This document shows, piece after piece, positions 35,213 through 44,550 of a stretch of DNA of 64,000 nucleotides. The DNA lies in NCBI GenBank assembly GCA_024233135.1, contig JACKPZ010000013.1, positions 1 to 64,000 of the forward strand, read 5' to 3'. The position numbers were made by a program, and so were the translations under genes. The DNA is from Akkermansiaceae bacterium (GTDB lineage: Bacteria; Verrucomicrobiota; Verrucomicrobiia; Verrucomicrobiales; Akkermansiaceae). How positions within the stretch are numbered: the first letter of the stretch is position 1; each line of letters starts with the position of its first letter. The notes under the pieces were generated by a model that was given only the letters and a program-made list of their open reading frames with translations, ran no database searches and was not told the origin of the DNA.

Positions 35213-36070
35213 ATGTCCCGCCCGGGCCTCATTCTCAAGCTCCGCTGTCCCGATCAACCCGGCATCGTCGCCAAGATCGCCAACTACGTCGCCGGCCACC
35301 GCGGCAACCTCGTCGAGTTCAACCAGTTCTCCGACAAGCTTGGTGCCAAGTTCTTCGCCCGCCTCGAGATCGAAACCGGCGACCTCGACGTCGAGGCCGA
35401 TGATTTCATCGACGGCTTCGGCACCCTCGGCCGCTCGATGCATGCCGACTGGCACTTCCGCCGCCTGCCCTACCGCATGCGCACCGCCGTGCTCGTCACC
35501 AAGACCGACCACTGCCTCAACGAAATCCTCTGGCGCACCCAGCTCGGCGAGCTGCCCGTCGAGATCACCTCCATCATCGGCAACCGCCCGAACTGCCGCC
35601 CTCACGCGGAACACGCCGGCATCCCGTTCTTCGAGATCGACATGGATGCCGACAAGGACGCCGGCTTCGCCGAAATCCGCCGCCTCATCGAGGAACAGAA
35701 CGTCGAGCTCATCGTGCTCGCGCGTTTCATGCAGATCCTTCCGGACACCTTCTGCCGCGACTTCGCCGGCCGCATCATCAACATCCACCACAGTTTCCTG
35801 CCCGCCTTCATCGGCGCCAACCCGTACCAACAGGCTTACCAGCGCGGCGTGAAACTCATCGGCGCCACCTGCCACTACGTCACCGCCGACCTCGACGCCG
35901 GCCCCATCATCGAGCAGGAGGTCGAGCGCGTGCACCACTTCCACACCCCCACCGACCTCGTCCGCCTCGGCCGCAATTGCGAGCGTACCGCCATCGCCCG
36001 CGGGATCCGCTACCACGTCCACGACCGCACCATCCTCGACGGCCACCGCGCCATCGTCTTTCCCGACTGA
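35213..36070 (+). CDS. purU: Formyltetrahydrofolate deformylase
   Basis: PurU hydrolyses 10-formyltetrahydrofolate to formate and tetrahydrofolate, balancing one-carbon pools. At 285 residues it has family length. An ACT domain comes first (LKLRCPDQPGIVAKIANYV), then the formyltransferase-like catalytic domain with the Asn-His-Asp set: NIHHSFLPAF (N and H) and TADLDAGPIIEQ (D). The hinge LVTKTDHCLNEILWR separates the two. The ATG at MSRPGLILKLRCP is chosen because upstream codons do not resemble the family. It is followed 71 bp later by tRNA-Ser. Confidence 0.95.
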   Translation: MSRPGLILKLRCPDQPGIVAKIANYVAGHRGNLVEFNQFSDKLGAKFFARLEIETGDLDVEADDFIDGFGTLGRSMHADWHFRRLPYRMRTAVLVTKTDHCLNEILWRTQLGELPVEITSIIGNRPNCRPHAEHAGIPFFEIDMDADKDAGFAEIRRLIEEQNVELIVLARFMQILPDTFCRDFAGRIINIHHSFLPAFIGANPYQQAYQRGVKLIGATCHYVTADLDAGPIIEQEVERVHHFHTPTDLVRLGRNCERTAIARGIRYHVHDRTILDGHRAIVFPD

Positions 36071-36089
36071 TTCCGAAAACTGCGGGCTT

Positions 36090-36118
36090 TACAAACCCCG
36101 GGCCCCGTCCCAAATTCC
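36090..36118 (+). promoter_or_regulatory. Possible promoter of tRNA-Ser
   Basis: TTTACA and CAAATT are separated by exactly 17 bp and the second hexamer ends 23 bp before the mature tRNA 5' end. The -10 match is poor, so the call rests mainly on spacing and position. Confidence 0.3.
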
Positions 36119-36141
36119 GCGCCCCGCGACAAAGCGACCAA

Positions 36142-36265
<124 letters not shown>

Positions 36266-36406
36266 GGCGTTTCAGGGAGTGGGACGAGATCCCCTGGAGC
36301 GCAGCGAGACGGGTTTGAAAGCAGACGCCGCTCTCAGCGGCGAATCGATTCATCCGGCCTCCGGAGGAGGAGGCCGCATCCCGCTTGGACGGAGCGGAGC
36401 GAAGTC

Positions 36407-36426
36407 AATCCCACCCTCTCCGCCAT
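36407..36426 (+). repeat. Duplicated 3' end of tRNA-Ser
   Basis: AATCCCACCCTCTCCGCCAT repeats exactly the 3' terminal part of tRNA-Ser plus the following T (first copy 36213-36232), 194 bp apart in direct orientation. This is the form of an attachment-site duplication, yet the intervening 174 bp hold no gene, only the tRNA hairpin and GC-rich spacer. It may be a scar of a lost integrative element or a local duplication. Confidence 0.7.
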
Positions 36427-36466
36427 TCTTCGCTTCCGTGCCGGAAGCTACGAATGGCTTCGCCGA

Positions 36467-37567
36467 TCACCTCCGCGCGTAGCGGAAGCCCGGAAACGCG
36501 CGGACGAGCCGGCGCATCTCGAGTTTCATGAGAGTGGCGGTGACCACCTGCGCGGGCAGTCCGCTGCGCTCGATGATGCGGTCGACGGGCGATTCGTCGG
36601 TGCCGACGGCGGCGAACACGGCGGCTTCTTCTTCCGGCAGCTCCGGGGTGCCGCGCTCCTCCGGTTCCTCGCTCGGAGCCGCGCGTTGGAACGGCAGTTC
36701 GCCGAGGTCGTCGAGGAGGTGGCTGGCGTCGGCGACCAGCGTGGCACCGTCGCGGATGAGCTGGTTGCAACCGGCGGAAGTGGGTTTGTCGACCGGGCCG
36801 GGCACGGCGAAGACGGGCTTGCCGTATTCGGACGCGAGGTTGGCGGTGATCAGCGAGCCGGACCACGCCGGGCATTCCGTGACGAGCAGCGCGCGCGACC
36901 ACGCGGCGACGATGCGGTTGCGCATCGGGAAGGTCTGCTTGTCCGGGGCCGTGCCGAGGGGAAACTCGGTGACGACCGCACCGTTTCCATCGGCGATCTT
37001 TTCGGCGAGCGCGAGGTTTTCGGGCGGATAGAGCTTGCCCATGCCGGAGCCGATCACGGCGATGGTGCGGCCCTTCGCGGCGAGGGCCGCCTCGTGCGCC
37101 GCCGTGTCGATCCCGCGGGCGAGACCGGAGATGATGGTGAATCCCGACTGCGCGAGCTGATAGGAAAACTTCTTGGTCACGTTGCTGCCGTAGGTCGTCG
37201 CCCGGCGCGAGCCGACCACGCCGATTGCGTGGCGGTCGCGGGCTTCGAGTTTCCCCCACACGTAGAGCAGGAGCGGCGGGTCGTAGGCGTCCCGCAGCGG
37301 CGCGGGATAGTCCTCGTCGTCCTGGGTGATGAGGGAAATGCCGCGTTGTTCGGTCTCGCGGATCTCGGCGGCCGGGTCGGCGTGATCCTGCCAGCGGTGG
37401 AGGATGCCGGCGGACTCGGGGCCGATGCCATCGACGCGCTGGAGCCGGTCCATCGGCGCGCCGAGCACCGATGCCGGGTCGCCGAAGGCTTGCAGCAGCC
37501 GCCGCACGCGGACCGGGCCGATCTTCGGCAGCATGTTGAGCGCGACGAGGGCTTCCAGCGGGGTCAT
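36467..37567 (-). CDS. dprA: DNA-processing protein DprA
   Basis: DprA protects incoming single-stranded DNA and loads RecA during natural transformation. The 366-residue protein has an N-terminal SAM/HhH-like segment (MLPKIGPVRVRRLLQAFGDP), the Rossmann-like core with GVVGSRRATTYG, IISGLARGIDTAAHEAAL, VIGSGMGKLYPPEN and FAVPGPVDKPTSAGCNQLI, and a C-terminal winged-helix (DRIIERSGLPAQVVTATLMKLEM). The start MTPLEALVALNML is preferred over an upstream in-frame extension that runs into the divergent GDSL gene. No other competence gene is nearby. Confidence 0.93.
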   Translation of the reverse strand: MTPLEALVALNMLPKIGPVRVRRLLQAFGDPASVLGAPMDRLQRVDGIGPESAGILHRWQDHADPAAEIRETEQRGISLITQDDEDYPAPLRDAYDPPLLLYVWGKLEARDRHAIGVVGSRRATTYGSNVTKKFSYQLAQSGFTIISGLARGIDTAAHEAALAAKGRTIAVIGSGMGKLYPPENLALAEKIADGNGAVVTEFPLGTAPDKQTFPMRNRIVAAWSRALLVTECPAWSGSLITANLASEYGKPVFAVPGPVDKPTSAGCNQLIRDGATLVADASHLLDDLGELPFQRAAPSEEPEERGTPELPEEEAAVFAAVGTDESPVDRIIERSGLPAQVVTATLMKLEMRRLVRAFPGFRYARR

Positions 37568-37671
37568 GCGCCGGCAAGGCTGGCGGGCCGCGCGGAATCC
37601 GTCAAAACCGCTTTTCAGACCGGAGAATCTTCGAATCGACATACCGACGATGACGGGTTGTGGTGGACGCG

Positions 37672-38394
37672 ATGAGAGTGATCCTGTGTTTGGCTGCTTG
37701 TTGGGTCTGCGTGTCCGCCTCATGGGCGGAGGACGCGACCGCGGTCCCCGCGCCGCGCCCGGATCCGGCGCGGTTCGCCGGCGAAATCGAGACTTTCGCG
37801 GGGCAGCCGCCCGAAACAGGAGGCATCGTCTTCACCGGCAGTTCGAGCATCCGACTTTGGGAGCGGCTCCGAGAGGATTTCCCCGGCCTGCCGGTGGTCA
37901 ACCGCGGCTTCGGCGGCTGTGTCGCCAACGACATGGTCGCGTATTTCGACACCATCGTCGCCCGGCACGAACCGAAGTTGCTCGTTCTCTACGTGGGCAC
38001 CAACGATCTCCACGTCCCGCTTTCGGTCGAAGAGGCGTTCGCGGACTACCGGAGGTTTCTCGGCATGGTGCGGGAGAAGCTTCCGGGCACCCGGATCATC
38101 GTCAATTCGCTGAAAGTGGCGCCCTCGCGCATGGGGCAGCTCCCCGCCGTTTTCGAAATGAACAAACGCCTCCGGGCCCTCGCCGAAGGCGACGGGATGA
38201 TCCGCTTCCTCGACTCCACGGAATACCTGATGGATCAAGACGGCCAACCGATCAAATCCCTGTTTCGCGACGACCAGCTCCACCTCAGCCCCGTCGGCTA
38301 CGCACACTGGCTCATCCTGCTGGACCCCGTGATCCGCGAGGAATGGGCGAAGGTGGACCGGCCGAAGGCGGCGGAGTCGACCGCCACGCGCTGA
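37672..38394 (+). CDS. Secreted SGNH/GDSL-type hydrolase
   Basis: This is a 240-residue protein with a signal peptide (about 1-19). The four SGNH blocks are visible: FTGSSSIRLW (nucleophile serine near 57), GFGGC (oxyanion Gly), YVGTND (Asn) and DQLHLSPVGY (Asp/His pair). The family contains esterases and carbohydrate deacetylases; acetylxylan or other glycan deacetylation is a reasonable guess for an exported enzyme in this phylum but is not shown. A GTG four codons upstream is possible; the ATG is used. It is divergent from dprA and convergent with the PQQ enzyme, 16 bp apart. Confidence 0.88.
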   Translation: MRVILCLAACWVCVSASWAEDATAVPAPRPDPARFAGEIETFAGQPPETGGIVFTGSSSIRLWERLREDFPGLPVVNRGFGGCVANDMVAYFDTIVARHEPKLLVLYVGTNDLHVPLSVEEAFADYRRFLGMVREKLPGTRIIVNSLKVAPSRMGQLPAVFEMNKRLRALAEGDGMIRFLDSTEYLMDQDGQPIKSLFRDDQLHLSPVGYAHWLILLDPVIREEWAKVDRPKAAESTATR

Positions 38395-38410
38395 GGATTC
38401 CAAGCGCGTC

Positions 38411-39844
38411 TCAGCGTTTCCGTTTGTCGCGGATATGGTCGGCGATGATGCGGATCTGTTCCGTGGTGAGGACGTGTTTTGCGGGAGGCATTCCCGCCTC
38501 CGGCACGCCGTCCTCCAGCACCCGTTCGAGGTCGTCATCGGATTTCGCCCACTTCCAGTCACCCTCGAGAAGGTTGCGTTGCAGCCCCCCGGTGAGGCCG
38601 GGTCCGTGGCAGGCGGCGCAGTGGAAACCAATCAGCGTGTCGGGATCTTTCAGGCCCGGCCCCGGGGGAGTGGGGGCTTGCTCGGCCGGGCGCCCGGGAT
38701 CGAGTGTCTCGACGATTCCGTTGGGGTCCGCGACAAGACGTATGATGCGGTCGTCGCCGGCACCCGGTTGGCCTTCCGGCGGATCGTGCATCGAGGTGGA
38801 CATCCAGATCGCACCGTCGGGAGCTTCCACGAGAAAGCGGATGCGGCCCCATTTCCGGTGGAAAAACCGTTCGACGGCGACCGGCTGTCCGTCCGCGTCG
38901 AGGGCGAAACGCCATACCGAGGACCCGCGCAGGGTGGCCATCAGCAGGTTGCCCCGGAATTCGGGAAACGCCGTTCCCTGATAGAACAGCAGCGCGCCCG
39001 GCCCGACCGCCGGTGTGATCTCGCAACGGGGCGTTTCCATGCCAGGGGCGCGGCGCTGGTGGGAGATGACCGGCCAACCGTAGTTTCGTCCCGCCTCGAC
39101 GAGGTTCAGTTCGTCACCATGGTCCGGTCCGTGTTCGGAGGCATAGAGCCGTCGTGTGCCCGGTTGGAATGCGAGGCCCTGGGGATTGCGGTGTCCATAC
39201 GAATAGATCGCGGGGGCGGCCGCGTCGTTTCCGACGAACGGATTGTCCTCCGGGATCTGTCCATCCGGCAGGATGCGGAGGATCTTGCCGTTCAGCTGGT
39301 CCAGCCGCTGGGAATCCGGCGGCCGGTTCGCATCCCCCGTCGTGACATACAGCAAGCGGTCCGGTCCAAACACCAGACGGCATCCGGTGTGGTTCGACCA
39401 GGCGGGAATGCCCGCGAGCAGGACCTTGGGTTCGATCAGACGTCCTCCCACGAGCCGGTACCGCTCCACCCTCAGTTCGAAGCTGTCGCCCGACGGCATG
39501 TTGTAGGCGATGAAGACCGAGGAATCCGTCGCGAAATCCGGACTGATCGCGATGCCGAGCATGCCCATCTTGTTTCCCTGCGCCACGGGAATCTCGAGCA
39601 GCGGTTCGGGCTGGAGCTCGCTCTCCACGATCATCCGCACCCGGCCGGGGCGCTCCGTGAACAACGCGCGGCCGTCGGGAAGGAACACCAGTTCCCAAGG
39701 CACCCGCAGGCCGCTGGCGATCGTCTCGATCCGATGCGGTGTGACCATCACCTGGTCCTTCGGGATCTGGACGCCCAGCAGCGGGGTTTGCTCCCCGTGG
39801 GCGACGGCCGTCGCAAGGATTGGGAGGAGGAACCGGATTCTCAC
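38411..39844 (-). CDS. PQQ-dependent soluble aldose dehydrogenase-like protein with C-terminal cytochrome c
   Basis: This exported quinoprotein is about 477 residues: signal peptide (about 1-16), six-bladed propeller of the YliI/soluble glucose dehydrogenase family (GLRVPWELVFLPDGRALFTER, GMLGIAISPDF, NHTGCRLVFGPDRLLYVTTGD, YGHRNPQGLAFQPGTRRLYASEHGP seen in blocks), and a C-terminal cytochrome c domain with heme motif CAACH and distal GMPPAKHVLT. Electrons from sugar oxidation would pass from PQQ to the fused heme. The start is uncertain: a GTG giving MRIRFLLPILATAVA makes a neat signal peptide; a TTG 12 codons upstream (39880) is the alternative. It follows thiH on the same strand. Confidence 0.85.
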   Translation of the reverse strand: MRIRFLLPILATAVAHGEQTPLLGVQIPKDQVMVTPHRIETIASGLRVPWELVFLPDGRALFTERPGRVRMIVESELQPEPLLEIPVAQGNKMGMLGIAISPDFATDSSVFIAYNMPSGDSFELRVERYRLVGGRLIEPKVLLAGIPAWSNHTGCRLVFGPDRLLYVTTGDANRPPDSQRLDQLNGKILRILPDGQIPEDNPFVGNDAAAPAIYSYGHRNPQGLAFQPGTRRLYASEHGPDHGDELNLVEAGRNYGWPVISHQRRAPGMETPRCEITPAVGPGALLFYQGTAFPEFRGNLLMATLRGSSVWRFALDADGQPVAVERFFHRKWGRIRFLVEAPDGAIWMSTSMHDPPEGQPGAGDDRIIRLVADPNGIVETLDPGRPAEQAPTPPGPGLKDPDTLIGFHCAACHGPGLTGGLQRNLLEGDWKWAKSDDDLERVLEDGVPEAGMPPAKHVLTTEQIRIIADHIRDKRKR

Positions 39845-39903
39845 TCCGGCATGTTCATCCGTGGTGGCGGCCCGTTTCAAGGCGGGAAGCGGCCGGATTT
39901 CTC

Positions 39904-41040
39904 TCAGGTGCCCGCCAGCAGAACCTCGTCCCAGTCCTTCCAGACGGGATCGAGATTTTGTCCGCGGAGCATCGCGGCGATCTCGGCGGGGCCGCGGGTG
40001 TCGCTGATGCGGAACTGCTCGGTGGCCTTCTCGCAGCCGGACTTGCCCTGGAGCTCCACCCGCCGGCCCTTGACGGTGAGATGCAAGTCGTCGGACCCGG
40101 CGCCGGTGTAGCCGCCCGGTTCGGTCCGCGCGCCGGCGGACATGTGGGTCACTCCGAGCGTGGCGATCGCGTCGCGCAATGAAGCCGGCTCGCGGGTGGA
40201 TACCACGATGCCGACCTGCGGGAACAGCAGGCGGAACGCGCAGATGAGCCGCACGAATGCCTTGTCGGGCAGAAACAAGGCGGGGTCCGGCGTGTATTCG
40301 TAGTTTCCCGCGTACGGGCGCATCCGCGGGAAGGAAACGGTGAGCTGCGCCTTCCAGCAGTGTTTGTAGAGATATTCAAGGTGGGCGCAGAGCGCGAGCG
40401 CCTCCTGTTTCCAATCGGCCAGTCCGAACAAGGCGCCGATGCCGATGCGGCGGAAGCCGCCCGCGTAGGCGCGTTCCGGACAATCGAGCCGCCAGTCGAA
40501 ATTCTTCTTCGGTCCCGCGGTGTGCAGCGTCTGATAGATCGGGCGATCGTAGGTTTCCTGATAGACGACCAGTCCTTCCGCGCCGTGATGCACGATCTCG
40601 GTGTATTGTTCATCCTCCATCGGTCCCACCTCGATGCCGATCGTCGGAATGAACGGCTTGATCGCGTCGATGCAGTCCTGGAGGTATCCTTCGGATACGA
40701 ATTTCGGGTGCTCGCCCGCTACGAGCAGGATGTTGCGGAATCCGAGGCCGTGGAGGTGCTCCGCTTCGCGGCGCACCTGATCGACGGTGAGCGTGGTGCG
40801 GAGGATGCCCGCATCGCGCGAGAAGCCGCAGTAGGAGCAGTTGTTGACGCACTCGTTGGAAACGTAGAGCGGCGCGAAGAGCCGCATCGTCCGGCCGAAG
40901 TGGCGCCTTGTCGTCTGCTGGCTGCGCAGCGCGAGAGCTTCCAGCGGGCCGCCGCGCGTCTCGTCGAGCAGGGCCGCGAAGCGCCGCATCAGCGGCGTCG
41001 GGGTCCGCATCAACTCGGGAAACACGTCGGAAAATGCCAT
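39904..41040 (-). CDS. thiH: 2-iminoacetate synthase ThiH
   Basis: This radical SAM enzyme cleaves tyrosine to supply dehydroglycine for the thiazole ring of thiamine. The protein is 378 residues, with the cluster motif CVNNCSYCGF (C64, C68, C71), upstream LFAPLYVSNEC and the C-terminal BATS domain (SAGARTEPGGYTG). The ATG giving MAFSDVFPEL matches the family start. No thiG, thiS or thiC is adjacent and no TPP riboswitch is apparent in the 123 bp upstream, so regulation must differ or act elsewhere. It is unrelated to the downstream PQQ enzyme. Confidence 0.93.
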   Translation of the reverse strand: MAFSDVFPELMRTPTPLMRRFAALLDETRGGPLEALALRSQQTTRRHFGRTMRLFAPLYVSNECVNNCSYCGFSRDAGILRTTLTVDQVRREAEHLHGLGFRNILLVAGEHPKFVSEGYLQDCIDAIKPFIPTIGIEVGPMEDEQYTEIVHHGAEGLVVYQETYDRPIYQTLHTAGPKKNFDWRLDCPERAYAGGFRRIGIGALFGLADWKQEALALCAHLEYLYKHCWKAQLTVSFPRMRPYAGNYEYTPDPALFLPDKAFVRLICAFRLLFPQVGIVVSTREPASLRDAIATLGVTHMSAGARTEPGGYTGAGSDDLHLTVKGRRVELQGKSGCEKATEQFRISDTRGPAEIAAMLRGQNLDPVWKDWDEVLLAGT

Positions 41041-41107
41041 CGCGGGCGGAACATGGGGCCCGCGGGCCGGAGCGTCAAAGCGCAATCGCCGCCGTGACCG
41101 CGCGAGA

Positions 41108-41132
41108 AGGGGGCGGATGTTCTCCGCCCCCT
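41108..41132 (-). terminator. Stem-loop after the CsbD gene
   Basis: AGGGGGCGGA, loop TGTTC and TCCGCCCCCT form a perfect 10-bp stem in the gap between the CsbD and thiH genes. The sequence following on the minus strand is not T-rich, so termination may be incomplete. Confidence 0.5.
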
Positions 41133-41163
41133 GATCGTGTGTTCGGGCAGGTCCCGGAGCCGC

Positions 41164-41361
41164 TCAGTTCGACGCGGACGCCTGGCGGACGGCGTGTTCC
41201 ACCTCCTCGCGGACCTGGCCGGTGCGCTTCTGGATGCGGCCCACGAGTTCGTCTTCCTTGCCTTCGACGTAGTCGAGGTCGTCGTCGGTGAGTTCGCCCC
41301 ACTTCTGCTTCAGCTTTCCTTTGGCGATGTTCCAGTTTCCTTTGATTTCGAGTTTGTCCAT
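41164..41361 (-). CDS. CsbD family stress protein
   Basis: This is a 65-residue hydrophilic protein that is almost wholly a CsbD domain: KLEIKGNWNIAKGKLKQKWG at 3-22, then LTDDDLDYVEGKEDELVGRIQKRTG. CsbD proteins are small, charged and often induced by general stress in other bacteria; their molecular job is unknown. The gene is divergent from mpl over 247 bp that hold no further gene. A GC hairpin follows it. Confidence 0.93.
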   Translation of the reverse strand: MDKLEIKGNWNIAKGKLKQKWGELTDDDLDYVEGKEDELVGRIQKRTGQVREEVEHAVRQASASN

Positions 41362-41608
41362 GACTTGAGTTTGGTTGTTTCGGGCCGTCGGTTGGACGGC
41401 CGCTCGGGTTTGTCTTCATCAGTCTCCGGGCCAGCCGGACGCGCCTCTCCAACCTGTTCGCCGAAAGGCGCTTGTGGAGCCGGGCGCTGCGCCGGGGACG
41501 GGCGTTCCGGCGGCAGTTTGCATGTTCGGGTTGCAGAATCCCGTGCTGCGGCCGCGGGCAACGGAAGGTTGACGTCGCTGCCGCCCCGGCCACGATGTCG
41601 CGACCCAC

Positions 41609-42994
41609 ATGTCCGCCAAGACCCGCTATCATTTCACCGGCATCTGTGGCACCGCCATGGGTGCTGTGGCGGCCGCGATGAAACAACGCGGCTACATCGT
41701 CACCGGTTCCGACGCCAGCGTCTACCCGCCGATGTCCGACTTCCTGCGAGGGCAGGGGATCGAGATCGCCGAGGGCTACCGCGAGGAAAACATCCCGGCG
41801 GAGGCGGACGTGGTGGTCATCGGCAACGCGATCTCACGCGGCAATCCGGAAGCCGAGGCGGCGCTCGACCGCAAGCTGCTTTATCAGTCTTTGCCGGAGG
41901 TGATGAAGGAATGTTTCCTGCGTGGGAAACGCAACTTCATCGTCAGCGGCACCCACGGCAAAACGACGACGTCCTCGATGCTCGCATGGCTGCTCCGCCA
42001 CGCCGGCCGCGATCCGGGTTTCATGATCGGCGGGCTGCCGAAAAACCTCGGCCGCGGCGGCTACTTCGGCGACTCGGACTTCAACGTGCTCGAGGGCGAC
42101 GAGTACGACACCGCGTTCTTCGACAAGCGCTCGAAGTTCCTCCACTACCTGCCCGAGTGCGTGGTGGTGAACAACATCGAGTTCGACCACGCCGACATCT
42201 ACAACTCGCTCGACGAGATCAAACTCACCTTCCGCCGCCTGCTCAGCGTCGTCCCGCGCACCGGCATGGCCTATGTGAACGGCGACGACCCGAACTGCCT
42301 CGAAGTCTCCGCCGGCGCGCCGTGTCCGGTGACCACCGTCGGCTTCGCGGAAACCTGCGGGCTGCGCATCGGTGACGTGAGCTACGAGGAGGATCGTAGT
42401 TCCTTCACGCTCGGCGGCGAACGCTACTCGCTGCGCATGACGGGCGAGTTCAACGTGCGCAACGCGGCGATGGCCGTGGCCGCCGCGTCGTTCGCCGGCC
42501 TCACCTCCGAGGAAATCCGCGCGGGTCTCGAAGCCTTCGACGGTGTCGCCCGCCGCCAGGAAATCCGTGGCGAGGTGAACGGCATCAAGGTGATCGATGA
42601 CTTCGCCCACCATCCCACGGCCATCCGTCTCGCGGTCCAGAGCCTGCGCCAGCGCCACCCGGGTTCGCGCCTGTGGATCCTCTTCGAGCCGCGCTCGAAC
42701 ACCACCCGCCGCGCGGTGTTCCAGAACGAACTCGCCGAGTCGCTCGCGCTCGCCGACATCGCGGTCGTTTCCGCCATCCCGGATCTCCACAAGATCCCCG
42801 AGGACGACCGGCTCGATCCCGCGAAACTCTCCGCCGACATCGCCCGCCACGGCGGCCGCGGCGAATACGTCACCGAGGTCGAAACGATCGTCGAGCGCGT
42901 GAAACAGGACGCCAAACCCGGCGATGTCGTCGCCGTGCTCTCGAACGGCGGCTTCGGCGGCATCCACGACAAGCTGCTTGCCGCGCTGGGGTGA
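41609..42994 (+). CDS. mpl: UDP-N-acetylmuramate:L-alanyl-gamma-D-glutamyl-meso-diaminopimelate ligase
   Basis: Mpl is a Mur-ligase family enzyme that reattaches recovered murein tripeptide to UDP-MurNAc, so it serves peptidoglycan recycling. The 461-residue protein shows the N-terminal HFTGICGTAMGAVAAAM, the ATP loop GTHGKTTTSS (114-123), VLEGDEYDTAFFDKRSKFLHY, which is characteristic of Mpl rather than MurC, and the closing IDDFAHHPTAIRLAV. Its presence implies meso-DAP murein and import or salvage of tripeptide. It stands alone and is convergent with a small outer-membrane protein gene, 10 bp apart. Confidence 0.93.
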   Translation: MSAKTRYHFTGICGTAMGAVAAAMKQRGYIVTGSDASVYPPMSDFLRGQGIEIAEGYREENIPAEADVVVIGNAISRGNPEAEAALDRKLLYQSLPEVMKECFLRGKRNFIVSGTHGKTTTSSMLAWLLRHAGRDPGFMIGGLPKNLGRGGYFGDSDFNVLEGDEYDTAFFDKRSKFLHYLPECVVVNNIEFDHADIYNSLDEIKLTFRRLLSVVPRTGMAYVNGDDPNCLEVSAGAPCPVTTVGFAETCGLRIGDVSYEEDRSSFTLGGERYSLRMTGEFNVRNAAMAVAAASFAGLTSEEIRAGLEAFDGVARRQEIRGEVNGIKVIDDFAHHPTAIRLAVQSLRQRHPGSRLWILFEPRSNTTRRAVFQNELAESLALADIAVVSAIPDLHKIPEDDRLDPAKLSADIARHGGRGEYVTEVETIVERVKQDAKPGDVVAVLSNGGFGGIHDKLLAALG

Positions 42995-43004
42995 GTGCCG
43001 CGTT

Positions 43005-43784
43005 TCAGCTCTTCGGAAACAGGAAGATCAACCCGAAGCGCACGCCCCATTCCGGCCCGCCGCTTGGCTTGTCGAGATAGTAGCGCAGGCCGCCGAAGGC
43101 CTGCACCGGTTGTTCGCCGATTGTGAAGAGCTGGCTGACCACCAGGTTCACCGGCACGGTCCACTCGTTCGCGTTCCAGTCGTAGGTGGACTCGGAGTTG
43201 ATCGTGAAGGTGGTCTTCGTATCGGTGATGTAGCTCACGAAGGGCTGGAGAAACGTCGCGTTCACCCCGGCGCGCGAGTCGTCGCCGGCGAAGTCCCAGA
43301 TGTGGTTGGCGAGCGCGCCGAAGGTCCAGGGGCCCGCTTGTTTCAACACCACACCTGTCGGCCCGATGCCCCACTTCTCGGTGCCGAGCACGGAATCGGT
43401 GGCGGTGGGGATCAGGAAAACAGGCCCGAGGCCCCAGATCGGATCGCTCTCGGCCGGCGAGAAGAAGAACGACTGCACGGTGTCGCCGAGGCCGAACTCG
43501 TCCGTCGCTCCGCCCGGCGCGATGCCCTGCTGGTCGATCACCGGCAGGATGGTGCGTGAGATGAGGTTCCAGTGTTCCGTCAGGTCGAAGGGGACGACCG
43601 GCTGGATGTTGGTGGTCCAGCGGGTGCCGTCTCCCGGGCCGATGCCGAAATCGACGTTGCTCTGGACCGGCACGCTGATGAGCGAGGCGACCGGGTTGGC
43701 GAGTTGTTTCGCGAGATCGGCGTCGGCGGCGAGGGCGGAGGGCGCCAGCAGGGCGCCGGCGAGGAGCGGATGGATCGGTTTCAT
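43005..43784 (-). CDS. Outer-membrane transporter-like protein (COG4313/MetA-type)
   Basis: This is a 259-residue exported protein with a signal peptide (about 1-19). The rest is a small predicted beta-barrel, with ISVPVQSNVDFGIGPGDGT and TTNIQPVVPFDLTEHWNLISR, features of the 'transporter'/phenol-degradation MetA-like family, and aromatic-ended strands to the C-terminus (FGLIFLFP). Members are annotated as outer-membrane channels, but substrates are mostly unproven. It stands alone, convergent with mpl, and about 295 bp of non-coding sequence separates its start from the RRM gene. Confidence 0.75.
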   Translation of the reverse strand: MKPIHPLLAGALLAPSALAADADLAKQLANPVASLISVPVQSNVDFGIGPGDGTRWTTNIQPVVPFDLTEHWNLISRTILPVIDQQGIAPGGATDEFGLGDTVQSFFFSPAESDPIWGLGPVFLIPTATDSVLGTEKWGIGPTGVVLKQAGPWTFGALANHIWDFAGDDSRAGVNATFLQPFVSYITDTKTTFTINSESTYDWNANEWTVPVNLVVSQLFTIGEQPVQAFGGLRYYLDKPSGGPEWGVRFGLIFLFPKS

Positions 43785-44078
43785 GGCGGGAAGGTGCGGT
43801 TGAAATACCGTCGTTGTTCTAGCGGGATGTGAGGCGGCTTGAAAGCGGGTTTTTGACCGGCTGCGGAGGCCGGATGAGGGTGGTGGTTCGGAAGAATCCG
43901 GCGAATTCGCTTGCGTATCGGGGCAAAATCAAGCAAGCGGCTTGCGTGGCCGCGCCCTGGCAAGTTCAAGGCATGGAGCGTTGTCAGGCGGATTTCGCGA
44001 TCCGATGGCAATCTGAGACCCGACGAGCGGGAACAGTCTGCGAGATACGAAAGGGTCCGCGCGAGCCACTTTGATACC

Positions 44079-44492
44079 ATGAAAATGTATGTGGGGAACC
44101 TCCCCTTCAGCGCCAGCCAAGACGACGTCCGCGATCTGTTCAGCGAATACGGCACCGTGACCGATGTGCACCTTCCGAGCGATCGGGAAACCGGCCGTCC
44201 GCGCGGCTTCGCGTTTGTGACGATGGGCACCAAGGAAGAAATGGAAGCCGCCATCAAGGGCCTCGACGGCCAGGACTTCCAAGGCCGCAACCTGCGCATC
44301 AACGAAGCCCAGCCCCGTGAAGAGCGCGGCGGCGGTGGTGGTGGCCGCGGCGGCTACGGCGGCGGTGGTGGTGGCGGCGGACGCGGCGGCTACGGCGGCG
44401 GAAACCGCGGTGGCGGTGGCGGCGGCTACGGCGGTGGAAACCGCGGTGGTGGCGGCGGCGGCTACGGCGGTGGCGGCGGCAAGCGCTGGTAA
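44079..44492 (+). CDS. Glycine-rich RNA-binding protein with one RRM domain
   Basis: This is a 137-residue protein. One RRM fills residues 1-80 with RNP2 MYVGNL (3-8) and RNP1 RGFAFVTM (42-49). The tail (83-137) is RGG/GYGG low complexity ending in KRW, the layout of cyanobacterial Rbp-type and other bacterial Gly-rich RRM proteins, which are often cold-induced. Upstream in-frame codons were rejected because they are not RRM sequence. The long 5' region may give room for post-transcriptional control. A Rho-independent terminator follows 26 bp after the stop. A helicase gene converges from the other side. Confidence 0.92.
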   Translation: MKMYVGNLPFSASQDDVRDLFSEYGTVTDVHLPSDRETGRPRGFAFVTMGTKEEMEAAIKGLDGQDFQGRNLRINEAQPREERGGGGGGRGGYGGGGGGGGRGGYGGGNRGGGGGGYGGGNRGGGGGGYGGGGGKRW

Positions 44493-44518
44493 GCCGGACT
44501 CACACCGGAATTTCCCAA

Positions 44519-44550
44519 GGCGGAGCCTCTTCGGAGGCCCCGCCTTTTTT
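44519..44550 (+). terminator. Rho-independent terminator after the RRM gene
   Basis: GGCGG-A-GCCTC, tetraloop TTCG, GAGGC-C-CCGCC make an 11-position stem with one mismatch, followed by six T residues. Confidence 0.85.

Noticed and set aside
41041..41163. TPP riboswitch before thiH
   Set aside because: The conserved CUGAGA and ACCUGA-type elements are not seen; only a GC hairpin belonging to the CsbD gene is present.
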